DNA of 64,000 nt from Symbiodinium natans (lineage: Eukaryota; Sar; Dinophyceae; Suessiales; Symbiodiniaceae), in assembly GCA_905221605.1 (NCBI GenBank), contig CAJNDS010002702.1, positions 234,501-298,500 of the forward strand, given 5' to 3'. Numbering within the stretch: position 1 is the first letter of the stretch; every line of letters begins with the position of its first letter. Positions 29,833 to 40,285 of the stretch are shown here, in pieces. Under the pieces are notes generated by a model, which saw only the letters and a list, made by a program, of their open reading frames with translations, was not told the origin of the DNA and did not search any database. The position numbers and the translations under genes were made by a program.

Positions 29833-30550
29833 AAATGGGTGCCAAGCTCAGGTGGGGAGGTGCGTACTGGAATGAGGATACGCTCAGGTGGCTTCGGCGA
29901 GCCAAGCTCTCAAAGGCCTCTGTTTGATCCTTCGTTTCGGCCTTGGAAACCGCTCCCAGGATTGGGGCATTGAGATGATCCGTGCTGCCATGGGGGTGGA
30001 AGCTGGTGGATATTTAGATCGACCAGACATCGAGCCTCTCGGCATTATGTTAGCCCTTATGAACTCAAATTACAACAAAGGCTCCAGAAATCACAGACCA
30101 GGATTTTCGGAACACCGCCATGCGCCGCCCAAAGGATGGCATGGACCCAGTTTTGGACTGGAACTCCAAGTGACGTGACCGCGCTACTAACCCCTGCAGC
30201 ACCTACGTGTGCACATTCACAAGAGGGCTTTCGAGTGCCGCTGGAACTCAACTACCACGCCAATAAAAAGCGACGCCAGCTGTGCACTGCCGTCGAGCAC
30301 GGGGCTGTGGCGGCTTTGCACGATTTCGAAGACCGCGAACCGCAAAATCCAAGAACTAGCTGGAACCAAATTGTTGCAACAAACAAAAATAATAAAACCG
30401 GCTTAAACTACAGCTTCACCACGTCGTAGACAAAGATTGCTCGATCGTCCGTGCGGCTGTTTGTGTCTGATTGTTGCTGACATCAAGGCTTCATAAGCTC
30501 AAGCGTGTGATCTACGCTGCTCATGCTCTAGGCCTGAAGAGAATGAGCCA

Positions 30551-30633
30551 GGATGGGCTATTAGGCCTTAAATCCCTCATAATGAACCCTATAAAGGGCT
30601 TTTTAAGGGATTATGGGGTATAATAGCCCATCC
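30551..30633. mobile_element. MITE-like element M9
   Basis: An 83-bp palindrome with ends GGATGGGCTATTA and TAATAGCCCATCC; the centre is CCTATAAAGGGCTTTTTAAG. Single copy seen. Confidence 0.6.
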
Positions 30634-31539
30634 AGGAAGACAAGCAAGTGACCAGTTGCAGTTGCCCGTGCAGCATGTGCGGTATGGCAGTTTAACACCT
30701 GATGCTTCTGGGAGGCATTTATGTCATTGTCGACTGGCACGACCATCATGCCATCAGGAACGCTGCAAAAGCAAAGACCTTTTTCCGTGAGATTGCGCCC
30801 CAGCGGCATCTTTGAGGGGTCATGCTGCGCGTCACTCCGTCTACGAGGGTGACGCCGTGGGATCCATGACATTTGCAACGTTGATGTGGCCCCTATAAAG
30901 CCGACCACTTCCCGACAAGCCCTAGGGGTGTTGGGGTGTTTTTTTTTTTTTGGGGGGGGGGGAGGTTGGGGCTGGAGGCGAAAACCTATGGCCATCTGCC
31001 GAATGTTCTGTTCGAGACATTCAACGAACCGACTTGGCAGAGCTGGAGCCAGGACATCAGGGTTTAGGGTTTATTTGGGTTGATTAGGTTTTATTGGGGT
31101 TTATTAGGGTTTAGTAGGGTTTATTCGGGTTTGTTCGGGCTTATTAGGGTTTATTAGGGTTTATTCGGGCTTATGAGGGGTTTCGGGTTTATGGTTTAGG
31201 GTTTAGGGTCTTCGCATCCTCTCTAAGCCTTTCAGCCCGTTCAAAGCCCCGCAAGTCTTCGCATCTGAAAACCTGGGCCATAAACCCTCAACCCTGCGGA
31301 TTTCGGGTGTTTTGTGTATCCGAAGATCTGTCACCACCCAGCCATGTAGTGTGCCCTGAGCTCGATTCAAGCTCAGGGGCAACTTAGGCACATCATTAGA
31401 GTCTGTAGAAGCAAGCACATGTGCTCAGACAATCTCCTAAACCCTAAACCCTAAACCGAAAACCCTAAACCCTAAACCCTAAACCCTAAAGGAATCGTCT
31501 GCAGGAGTGTTGTGCCTTTGTCTGACGCTTGTGTTTCTG

Positions 31540-31602
31540 GCGTCTCTTGGGAGGCCGTCAAGCCGTACCACCAGAACATACTGAAGGCCATCAACTCATA
31601 AG
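31540..31602 (+). CDS. Exon-like fragment, unknown
   Basis: After TTGGGAG, the frame reads AVKPYHQNILKAINS then TAA, followed by GTGTGG and a TTTAGGG array. Coding-like, family unknown; TAA may be part of the exon end or a real stop. Confidence 0.35.
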
Positions 31603-31704
31603 TGTGGTTTGGGGTTTAGGGTTTGGGTTTAGGGTTTAGGGTTTAGGGTTTAGGGTTTAGGGTTTAGGGTTTAGGGTTTAGGGTTTAGGGTTTAGGTTTA
31701 GGGT

Positions 31705-32290
31705 ATAACGGTGGAATAAGAAGTGATGTAACAATATAGAATTACCTGAATATAATGTTATATGAGTTTGATATGATAATACTACGGAAGTGGATACAAT
31801 AAGAATAGAGTATCAAAATCAAGCATCGGATAAGAATAGTTGTACAAGATAAAAAGCTATTTAATAGAATTTTAATGCTGTACAAATACTCTTATCCGAT
31901 GTATGATTATGATATTCTATTCTTATTGTATTCACTTCTTTAGTATTCTATACCATGCAATAAAATACAATACACATTGCTTGAATGGCACAACAAATTA
32001 ATTATAAAATAACATCATCGTATAATGACTTTTATGTTGCTATACTAGTCACAGAATTTAAGAACATATACAAGCATAAGTAATATACGAACATCAAATA
32101 CAAAACACATAACACAAAAATATCGAACATATACTGATATGTGTGTATATATGTACTGTGACAATATAGCAATATAGATAAACAATCGAACAACATAATA
32201 CAAGCATCTTATCCTGTATCCATAACGATGACATCTTGACATGATTCTATAAATTAGATACATCTAATGTAATCATCCAATCATTTGATA
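31705..32290. other. AT-rich block with internal palindrome
   Basis: Very AT-rich sequence after a TTTAGGG array. TACAATAAGAATAGAGTATC and ATCGGATAAGAATAG (31793-31840) pair with CTTATCCGAT and ATTCTATTCTTATTGTA (31889-31935). No convincing ORF. It resembles the AT-rich elements at about 870-1190, 50640-50790 and 53860-54000. Confidence 0.5.
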
Positions 32291-32497
32291 ATGTATGCTG
32301 ATGTTGTCAACATTTCCGTTCTGACTGCCGCAAGCAGTTGGAAGTGAGGCGAGCATGAATCGTCCTAGCAGCCCAGCAGTGCTCAGACGTGCGTCCGCTT
32401 CGAAGGGTCCGCAAACAAGTCTTTGGGGTTTAGGGTTTAGGGTTTAGGGGTTAGGGGTTCGGGGTTAGGGTTTAGCATTTAGGGTCCATTGGCACAG

Positions 32498-32952
32498 GTG
32501 ATTCGGGAGTATTCCGACAATATCGTTATTTGCGGAACTCCAACCTGGTCGCAAGATGTTGATGTTGCGTCGCATCATCGCATTCAAGGCCTGTGTGGAC
32601 GCATCTATCATATGATGTCAAGTGATGGTGTCAGAATCCTTTTGTGTGCCAGGCGTGAAAAACATCGTATACACCCTGCACTTCTATGCGGGAACGCATA
32701 CTCAGTACCTCAGGGACAAAGCTCTGAAGGCCCTGGATAGCGGAGTAGCATTGCCGCTTGGCGATGGAGGTCATGTCAGAGAAATGAGAAATGTATAGCA
32801 GCATGCGTATCCCATGTAGCTTCGACTTCATGCTGCCTGCTCAAAGGTTTGTATCGGAGTGGGGGACGTGTGAAGCCAACGGGAATGGACATCTGGACCT
32901 TGAGGAGGCGCAGAAATGGGAGGATTTCATGGCAGGATGCTCAGACGCGTAA
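32498..32952 (+). CDS. Gene E exons with an EF-hand calcium-binding motif
   Basis: Exon 32498-32557 (GCACAG|G, GT donor) reads VIREYSDNIVICGTPTWSQD. Exon 32847-32952 (TCAAAG|G) reads FVSEWGTCEANGNGHLDLEE then AQKWEDFMAGCSDA and TAA at 32950-32952. The second holds an EF-hand loop (E-A-N-G-N-G-H-L-D-L-E-E) with the invariant Gly and final Glu, followed by a helix; calcium binding is inferred, though the first coordinating residue is Glu rather than Asp. The two exons may not be adjacent. A further open frame (33080-33190; FAEAEYNISDANWAVARLKA) lies downstream. Confidence 0.5.
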
Positions 32953-34164
32953 GGTTGGCGTGTGTGAATCACGATCTGATTTGAACCCTTGAACCGTTGC
33001 TGCGACTGATGGCACGCTCGGAGCTACTTGGAAGAGCTGATGGATCTGGCCGCACGGGCCAAAACAGGCTTACATGTGAGGGCGACTTTCTTGATTGCGG
33101 ATTCGCTGAGGCAGAGTACAATATTTCAGATGCAAACTGGGCAGTGGCTCGCTTGAAGGCTTTGGTGATTCAGCAAGCAGCTTCACTTTGCAGGTCCTTT
33201 GCAACACCCTGAGTCAAGGAACTGCTGTAGCTACATGTTACCTCGTCATTTCCAGCACTGCCAAGATACACATCAGTACTGAATCTAGAGCCCTCGTTGT
33301 ACCTGTACAAGCTCCAAAGACCCGAAGCTCAAAGGTCAACGAGAAGAAGGACGAGCCCCGAACGCTCCACCAACCCCCAAAACCTTCCCTAAATCAACCT
33401 AAGGCCCTAAACCCGAAACCCTAAACCCCCAAACTGAAGCCCATGTCAATCTGAAAGCCCCCAAAGGGTCGCATGACAAGAAGGATCTCCAAGGCCCAGA
33501 AGCCCTTGGCTGGTATAAGCCTTAAGCCCCGACAAACCATAAACGCCCATAAACCCCTCAACAAGCCCCATATGGTGGTTCTCGAAAATGGGGGTACCCT
33601 TTTCGGGGGTCCCTTTAAGGGGATTCTATTCTATTTGGGGTATGAACGTGGTATCCCTACTCTGGGAAATGCCCATGTACCCCATAAACCCTCCCTGTAA
33701 ACCGTATAAGCCCCCATAACCACCCCGCAAACCCTGCAAACCGTATTGACCCTAAACCCCGATACCCCATAACCGCCGTAAACCCTGTAAACCGTATAAA
33801 GCCTATGAACCCAAAAGCCCTGTAAACCCTAATCCCTGAAAGCCTTGAAAAAAAACCCAATCATCCCCCTAAACCCTCTAGACGCCATAGTCCCCATGAA
33901 CCCTGTAAACCGCCATAGAACCATAAAACCCCCTCTCACCCATAAGCCCGTATTTAATTCCCCAGAATCTCTACAAACCCAAAGGTCAGTGTCGAGAAGA
34001 ATGAGCCCCGTAAAGTCCATAAAATCCCCATGACAAGAAGCCCTAAACCCCAAGCCCGCTAAACTCTTATACCCCTAAAACATGTAAACTCCATCAACCC
34101 TTCAAAGGTCCGGCCCCTAAACCCTAAACCCTAAACCCTAAACCCTAGACCCCTCAAATCCAAG

Positions 34165-34272
34165 GTCAACGACAAGAAGGAGTCTTGTTCTGCACTTGAG
34201 CCCGGCGCTGCCACCAACGGCCACTGGGGGCCGGCCGACCTCACACCCTCGGGCACCCTGGCCGAGAGATGA
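34165..34272 (+). CDS. Exon-like fragment with VNDKKE start, unknown
   Basis: After CCAAG|G it reads VNDKKESCSALEPGAATNGH then WGPADLTPSGTLAER and TGA. Related short pieces begin the same way at about 33336 (VNEKKDE) and about 33987 (VSVEKNEP), suggesting duplicated exon starts embedded in degenerate telomere-type sequence. Confidence 0.35.
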   Translation, partial: VNDKKESCSALEPGAATNGHWGPADLTPSGTLAER

Positions 34273-34287
34273 AGGGTTTAGGGTTTA

Positions 34288-34420
34288 GGGTGTTTAGGGT
34301 GTTTAGGGTGTTTAGGGTGTTTAGGGTGTTTAGGGTGTTTAGGGTGTTTAGGGTGTTTAGGGTGTTTAGGGTGTTTAGGGTGTTTAGGGTGTTTAGGGTG
34401 TTTAGGGTGTTTAGGGTTTA
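34288..34420 (+). repeat. Nonamer array GTTTAGGGT
   Basis: About fourteen 9-bp units (heptamer plus GT), flanked on both sides by ordinary TTTAGGG units. Confidence 0.9.
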
Positions 34421-34477
34421 GGGTTTAGGGGTGGGGTTCTGGGGCTCTAGGGTTTCTAGGGTTCCAGGGGTTCTAGG

Positions 34478-34600
34478 GTGAAGAAGTCACCCAAGACCCC
34501 CGCAAAGCAGCCCTCCAAAAGGCCCCCTCCAAAAGCCCCCCCCCCCCCCCCACCATCCCCAAAGGGGAACCCAAAAACTAAGGGTTTAGGGAAGCTTATT
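34478..34600 (+). CDS. Lys/Pro-rich exon-like fragment
   Basis: Reads KKSPKTPAKQPSKRPPPKAP followed by a proline run encoded by a C tract and SPKGNPKTKG. Resembles basic disordered tails. Frame and borders tentative. Confidence 0.3.
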
Positions 34601-35135
34601 TTATCTTTATTTTTAAGCGTTCGCCGGCCTGCAATTCTTGGAAAACAACACAGATGCATTAAGTGTTTTTGCTGTGCGAAAAATAACAGAGCAGCATAGA
34701 GAAAAATTTGAAACAACTAGAGGAAAACGAAAGAACAATTGCGGGGCTAAGTCTTCGATAATTTGTCGTCATGTTTCGGGATTTTTCGCTAGTTCGTCGC
34801 TGTTTCCCTACGAACACATGGCAACAAATGGTGATAAATTAGCGAAACAAAGCTAACAATTAGCGCGAGTTTCCGTCCCCCCCCACCCCACACACTCCCG
34901 CACGAGCAACCCAGGAACACAAACAAAGAAACACCAAGAAAACGCAAACTCGCTAATCCGTTCGCAAAGGAACTCGCGAATACAATGCAAATTAATCGGC
35001 TGCTTTAATATTATGTTGACATGTTTCTCAAGCAGTCGGATGCTGGTTTCTTAAGGCTTTGTGTACATGGGGTTGATCTAATGTCAGCCATACAGTGATC
35101 CGCCTAGAATACTAAAATAATCCAGCCCCCTTAAA

Positions 35136-35303
35136 GGCAGCGTAACCTAATATTCGGCACTATGGTCTAAGGACCCTGGGTTAGAGCCTTTGCGCGCCAT
35201 CACGCTGCCAAATCTAAAAGCAGAGTAACCTAATGTTCGGAAACCTCCCCTTTTGCCATGTGGTCTAAGGACGCTGGGTTAGAGCCTCTTTGCGCCATCA
35301 CGC
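35136..35303 (+). repeat. Two tandem diverged copies of a 74-nt stem-ended unit
   Basis: Unit 1 (35136-35209) begins GGCAGCGT and ends ACGCTGCC, so its ends pair over 8 bp. It contains AACCTAATATTCGG, TGGTCTAAGGACCCTGGGTT and AGAGCCTTTGCGCGCCATCA. Unit 2 (about 35221-35303) repeats AACCTAATGTTCGG, TGGTCTAAGGACGCTGGGTT and CTTTGCGCCATCACGCG with a small insertion. Nature unknown: possibly a short structured RNA or a repeat. Confidence 0.5.
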
Positions 35304-35312
35304 GTTTGGAAC

Positions 35313-35467
35313 CCCGTTGCCATGGGTCTCTACGACAGATGCTCCCTCCGCTGGCAATGCATCGGAGCAAAACGATACCCAGATCTCTAGCTCGACCGAT
35401 TCAGCCTCTGAAAGCGATCGGAGGCCGGAGGGTATTCCCCCCCTAATACACAAAATCCTACTTAAAT
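35313..35467 (+). CDS. Ser/Asp/Glu-rich exon-like fragment
   Basis: Reads WVSTTDAPSAGNASEQNDTQ then ISSSTDSASESDRRPEG, a low-complexity acidic segment with coding-like codons, ending at TAA 35465-35467. Lies directly after the duplicated 74-nt units. Confidence 0.35.
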
Positions 35468-36354
35468 AAAGCTCCGGGTACTTTAACAATGGGAACATTT
35501 AGAGTTGGGGGTAAGGGCAAAGGGAAGCTGCGTAGTCCGCTGCGTTTGCTGGCTTGTTGCTGTTAGTGCTACGTTCGGCTAGCTAAACCCTAAAGCCTAA
35601 ACCCGAAACCCTAAACCCTAAACCCTAAACCCTAAACCCCTAAACCCTAAACCCTAAACCCCGGCGAGCCTGAGCAGGTTGAACTCTCAACAGGCTCTTT
35701 ACGATCTTCCGCTGAGCGCTGCTGTGACGAAAACCTACAACACAGTTGCGGTCGTGCTAGCATTTGGGCTATTGCTTTTTCCGTGGAGCTGTCCGTCTTA
35801 AGGTGAGACGGCTCCCCCAAGATAGGCACAGAGCTAGCACGGCGAACCAGGTATGCCTGCAGCGCCAGTTCCTTTCGCAATGAGAGTGTTGCTGCACAGA
35901 CTCGGGAACGGGCTGCATGGGCACAAATTAGAATCAGAAATGTTTAGATTTTGTGCCTGGCTTCAGACACTGGTTACAGTTTGGAGAGGGCGGAATTCTG
36001 CAGCGTCTCCCAAGTGTGAGAGCTGTCTCATGCACGGCCACTTCCATCATGCATGTAAAGGGCACGTGCTCGTTTGAGTGGCGTGATGTCCAATTCGCTG
36101 CAAGGTATAGTTTCCAGCTTTTAGACGTCAGGGCAAGTTTCGCTTCGTAACGATGTTTTTGGAACTTGCGACAGCCGCCCGCTGAATGTAAGATCCGACC
36201 CTCAACAATCTTTCTCAAGGCCCGAAATCCTAAATACGAACATTTCTCCTAAACCACAAGCCTTTCGACCCAGAGTCAGATCTTTCCTGGCGGTTCGTGG
36301 CTCGTAGTGTTGCACCCACGGCTTTGCCTTTTGAAGCACGAGCTCCAGGTATCC

Positions 36355-36540
36355 TGGACGTGCATGGGCGCATCCTGGATTCAAACATCAGAACTCATCT
36401 TCTACCATACTTGCCCCGATGAGTTTGAATTCTGGAAGGTTCATTGTTTCTGCAGCATTCCCATACAGTGCGGCTGCCTGAGGGGTGTCTGTGGCACAGG
36501 CCATCTCCCCCTTGCAGAGCGGAGCGCCGGGATTGCTTAA
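36355..36540 (+). CDS. Exon-like fragment, unknown
   Basis: After CTCCAG|G a frame reads ILDVHGRILDSNIRTHLLPY; an alternative frame is open to TAA at 36538-36540. I cannot decide between them. Confidence 0.25.
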   Translation, partial: WTCMGASWIQTSELIFYHTCPDEFEFWKVHCFCSIPIQCGCLRGVCGTGHLPLAERSAGIA

Positions 36541-36763
36541 TGCACGAGAACTGAGTCGCCAAACGCGAAAGGCTCGCTTGCGGGCGACATCTAAGTATTA
36601 AGTATATCTTATAGATAAATACATATATATATATATGTGTATATAGACGTATGTATATATAGTAAGTATTTTATAAGAGAGAGTGGCTATCCTCCGTAAG
36701 CTTCTAGGCGAGTGCCCGCGCACTTCTGGAGAGAAGTCCCATGCGTTTGGGAAGGACCGACAT

Positions 36764-36929
36764 GGGGGTTGATCTAAACTACGGGCTCTTTTGTGTGGTC
36801 TCTTAGGGCTTAGGGTTCAGGGTTTAGGGAGTTCTATGTTCTAAACTAATCCCCATTAAGTCTAAACCGAAATCAAGCGATACGTTTAGGTACCAAAAAA
36901 GGTCCCATAGTGTAGATCAACCCCCCCCA
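36764..36929. mobile_element. MITE-like element M6
   Basis: Inverted ends GGGGGTTGATCTAAACTACG and CATAGTGTAGATCAACCCCC. The interior includes a short degenerate telomere-type block (36804-36829). Single copy in this window. Confidence 0.6.
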
Positions 36930-37264
36930 AAGCTCACAATAATGAGCGTTCACCTCCCAGCCTACAAAGCCCACACGGCTGTGGAGGCATTTGCGAAAGA
37001 GAGAAAAGTGTCTTCCTCTGTGACAGCGAGCGTTTGGACTCAAAGCGTTTTCCCCAACTTCTTCGCAGCCACAGCTGGGACAGGTACGGCTGCGGCACCT
37101 GCAGACCCAGCACAGCTCCTTCCACGAAAACCGTTGTGCAGCTACCAGTACGGGTGTATGTGTGCGTGAAAAGTTAGTGTGGTCCCTAAACCCTATAAAC
37201 CCTAAACCCTCAACTCTAAACCCTAAACCTGTAGTTCTTTGCTTTGGAAGTTGCCTTCTCCCAG

Positions 37265-37319
37265 GCTTTGAGTTGATTGTTGAACGGCGTCTGCCACTCA
37301 GTGCTGACTTAGCAAAACG
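37265..37319 (+). CDS. Exon whose donor is a telomere repeat, unknown protein
   Basis: After CTCCCAG|G (37264) the exon reads FELIVERRLPLSADLAK and ends AAACG, followed by GTTTAGGGTTTAAG. The GT of the first telomere-type unit is the only nearby donor that keeps the frame. Confidence 0.45.
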
Positions 37320-38388
37320 GTTTAGGGTTTAAGCACAGCTGCGCTGTACAAAAAGTGCACACCCAAGAGAAGCTCACCTGCATGGTCTACCTATGATATG
37401 CCAACCACATCCCTCATGTCAGTCGCCCTTCTTTCGATAGCGACTGCAGGTTCTCACGCCGTGTTGCTGAGTTCTCCCCTTGCTCCGTTTGAGCTGGAGC
37501 CTCATCAGGTTTCAGGGTCCCTAAGCCCCAAACCCCAAACCCTAAACCCTGAACCCTAATTCTCATGCTGTGGAACATGTGGTTCTTCCCTGGCAACCTA
37601 GGCGAGTGGCTTTGCCATCTGTCCCGCCTGAAATAGGCTCGGGAGCTGCTGGGGAAGCGCGGAGTTGGCAGAGGTATTTTATGTCGGGGTTCCAGTATCC
37701 CCTACACCTTAGCACCTAACCCTCAACTCCCTAAAACCCTGAACCCCTTGATCAAAACCCTGGACCCTAAACCCTAAACCCTAAATAGTCAAAACCCTGG
37801 ACCCTAAACCCATAACCCGAAGTAACCAAAACCCTGGACCCTGGCTTTCCCGAAGCAGGAACGGTTCAAAAGACGGGGATGGGAGGACGGCGGTAGGTTT
37901 AGTAAAAGTTTAAAATTTCGGTTTCGGGTTTAGGGCCTGTAGGGTTTAGGGTTTATCGGTTTGGGGTTTTTTCGTTCGGCGAGGCTAGCACCTGGGGAGC
38001 TCTCTAAGCTAGGCTTCCTTTTGAGGTCTCGTCTCAATCCAAAACAATGCACGAATTGGGCCGTTTCGTCAATTCCCCCCACCACCTAACAGTAAGACCG
38101 AGCAGCAGGTGCGGGGCCGGAAATCCTGGATTTGAAAGTGGCCAGGGCCTGCGGAAATGACAAGGACCTCAGCTTGGGGCAGGAGTTGAGTTTTGACCCT
38201 ATACAAACAGGGCTCTAAACCCTAAACCCTATACCCTGAACCCCGACCCTTTCAGGACTGGCCGCTGCTGTGGCTGGTCAGCAGCTGGGAGGCTGATGGT
38301 TGCTGCTGCCTAAAGGTCAAGTTTCGTGTTGATGGGGGGTCGCCCCTTCCCCTTCCCCCCCGCCTAGGCCTATGCCTGGAGATTAGCA

Positions 38389-38601
38389 GTGCGCGGAGGC
38401 TCATTGCATGCTAGTGTCGATTTGCTCACCCTGACTGTGTCCAGTATCTTGGAGAATCTTGCAGAACTCCTTGGAGGAGTGACCTCTTGCTGTCTGCCAC
38501 CCCGCATGGTCAGCTGGTGCTGCAAAGGCGGCAAAGCAATGACCAAGCAAGGACTGCGGTGCTCAATCTCAGTATGTGTAGAGTGTAGCAACAGAATATA
38601 G
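38389..38601 (+). CDS. Open reading frame, possible exon, unknown
   Basis: Reads VDLLTLTVSSILENLAELLG then GVTSCCLPPRMVSWC and ends SNRI plus TAG. The Leu-rich first half looks coding; Cys-rich second half uncertain. Confidence 0.3.
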   Translation: MRGGSLHASVDLLTLTVSSILENLAELLGGVTSCCLPPRMVSWCCKGGKAMTKQGLRCSISVCVECSNRI

Positions 38602-38827
38602 CAGTGATCCAACAACCCTAAACCCTAAACCCTAAACCCCAAACCCTAAACCCTAAACCCTAAACCCTAAACCCTAAACCCTAAACCCTAGACCCTAGAC
38701 CCTAGACCCTAGACCCTATCGGCTTTGACCAGAACGGCCGGAAGATACCGGAAGAGAGACCATGGTGCTCCAGGAAAGCAAGTTGCACGTTCATCGAAGT
38801 CTTCTGCCGGGACTGCTTGGGCATTTG

Positions 38828-39012
38828 CTTGGAGGTTCGTGATACTTACTTATTAACCAGTTATCACTGTACTTGTAACCCACTTATGAGCCCCTTAAGT
38901 GCTCCAACATGGTTATAATTGGGTTATAAGTACAGGTACCCTAATCCCTAGACCCTAGACCCTAAACCCTAGACCCTTATTATTGGATTAATAAGTACCC
39001 TGAACCTCCAAG
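38828..39012. mobile_element. MITE family M3 with telomere-type insert
   Basis: Inverted ends CTTGGAGGTTCGTG and TGAACCTCCAAG. Inside, the usual inner stem (ACTGTACTTGTAACCCACTT and ATAAGTACAG) is followed by about 40 bp of CCCTAGA/CCCTAAA repeats (38940-38978) not present in the copies at 15079 and 62966. Confidence 0.7.
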
Positions 39013-39215
39013 CGGTGGCTGCTCTGAGTCGCAGACACAGGCAGGTATGCCTTAGCCTGCGGAGCCAAGCAAGTTTGCGCAGGAGACGCCGCGCATCAAT
39101 GCGGCTACATGCCTGTCCAGGCTCGTATGAAGTACCTGCGACCCTAAACCCTAAACCCTAAACCCTAAACCCTAAACCCTAAACCTTTTTGTGTCTTCAT
39201 GAGGGTCTGCGTCAG

Positions 39216-39296
39216 GTTCCCTTCGGCCGAGGAGGAAGTTCAGGAAGGCTGTCAGGACACATGGCGGAATGCACTGGTGGAACTCCCACTTTTCCG
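39216..39296 (+). CDS. Exon, unknown protein
   Basis: After TGCGTCAG|G it reads FPSAEEEVQEGCQDTWRNAL then VELPLF and ends CG|GTGAGG, a good GT donor. Coding-like codons. A possible upstream exon at about 39060-39107 reads FAQETPRINAATCLS. Confidence 0.45.
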
Positions 39297-40187
39297 GTGA
39301 GGCATGGCTCTGCCCAGCCACCTGCTTCCTGAAGAAGACCTTCGTTCTTTTGCTCGACACGGCTGCTCGGCTTTTGGAGTTTTGAAGTCTGTTCCTGGAA
39401 CTTGAGTCACCTGGGCACTGATTGCCGCAGATTCTCTTAGTCTTAGGATTCGTCGTCGTCAAGCAGGTGCATCAGTGCCAGCTGCGCTTTGCACTTCAAA
39501 GACTCTGCTTGGCAGCGACAAGCTTGGAGGCTGTTCCAGACTTCCTCTGGCAACCTGCTTGTGCACTGGTCCACTCCGACATTGCAAGCCCTGCGCTCGA
39601 ATCAAAGCAATGTTGCTGCTTGCGCTCGGCATGCGCATAGCCCGGGTCGATGGCAGGTCACGGCATGATACAGGGCGGCGACGCTAGCAACTCAGGCGTC
39701 GGGCTAAAACAGTTTGAGAGAAACATGCACCATACGACTTACCATGGCACCAGGGCAATGCAAGAGTAGTCTGCTATTACTGATCTGAGTACAGAGCATT
39801 TACTGTTGCCCATGATCGTTTCCCAGCACAAGTACTTGCCAGGCTATGGGTCTGTGGGCAAGCTGCAGGGCAAGACCATACATCGTAGTCCCTTCCGAGA
39901 CCTCCTGCTTCATCCGCCCGACGGCTAGGATGAAAGTCGGTGCACCGAACAGTGGTTGCAGTCACGCAGACAGCCGTAAGGTCCAGTTCTGCCGGGGCTT
40001 CCGCAGATGGGCCTCAGACTCCCAGAGATTCGGAGGAGAGCTGACCCAGAAGCAGTGTACCGTAAATTTTCGCACCTTGAGGCTCAGATGCTCGGGTGGC
40101 GATCTCTTACTGCTGGGCTGAAAGGGCGTCAGCTACCTGCCCAGGCGCACTGAAGTTCAGGCTTCTCCAGTTTAGTTCACAGGGTCG

Positions 40188-40285
40188 ATATGGGTGGTTG
40201 TCAAAATTATGGTCCGTTTTGGTGTGCCCGAAATATTAAGTGTAGGGATCCAAAAAGGGACCATAATGTTGACAACCACCCATAT
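40188..40285. mobile_element. MITE-like element M7
   Basis: A 98-bp palindrome: ATATGGGTGGTTGTCAAAAT at left, ATGTTGACAACCACCCATAT at right, with TATGGTCC and GGACCATA also pairing. Single copy in this window. Confidence 0.7.

Larger units (their letters stand above)
29200..31430. other. Stretch with no firmly placed exon
   Basis: After a TTTAGGG array (29103-29192) several long frames overlap on both strands (29184-29709 minus, 29888-30429 plus), but none has recognisable domains or clear exon borders. Contains MITE M5 (29724-29832), M9 (30551-30633), a T/G tract near 30940-30965, and degenerate GGGTTTATT repeats at 31055-31210. Confidence 0.4.

Noticed and set aside
35136-35209. A tRNA gene (TGGTCTAAGG and GGGTTAGAGCC resemble A and B boxes, ends pair)
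   Set aside because: The segment before the 3' stem cannot form a T arm and there is no anticodon arm in the right place, so it is listed only as a repeated unit.
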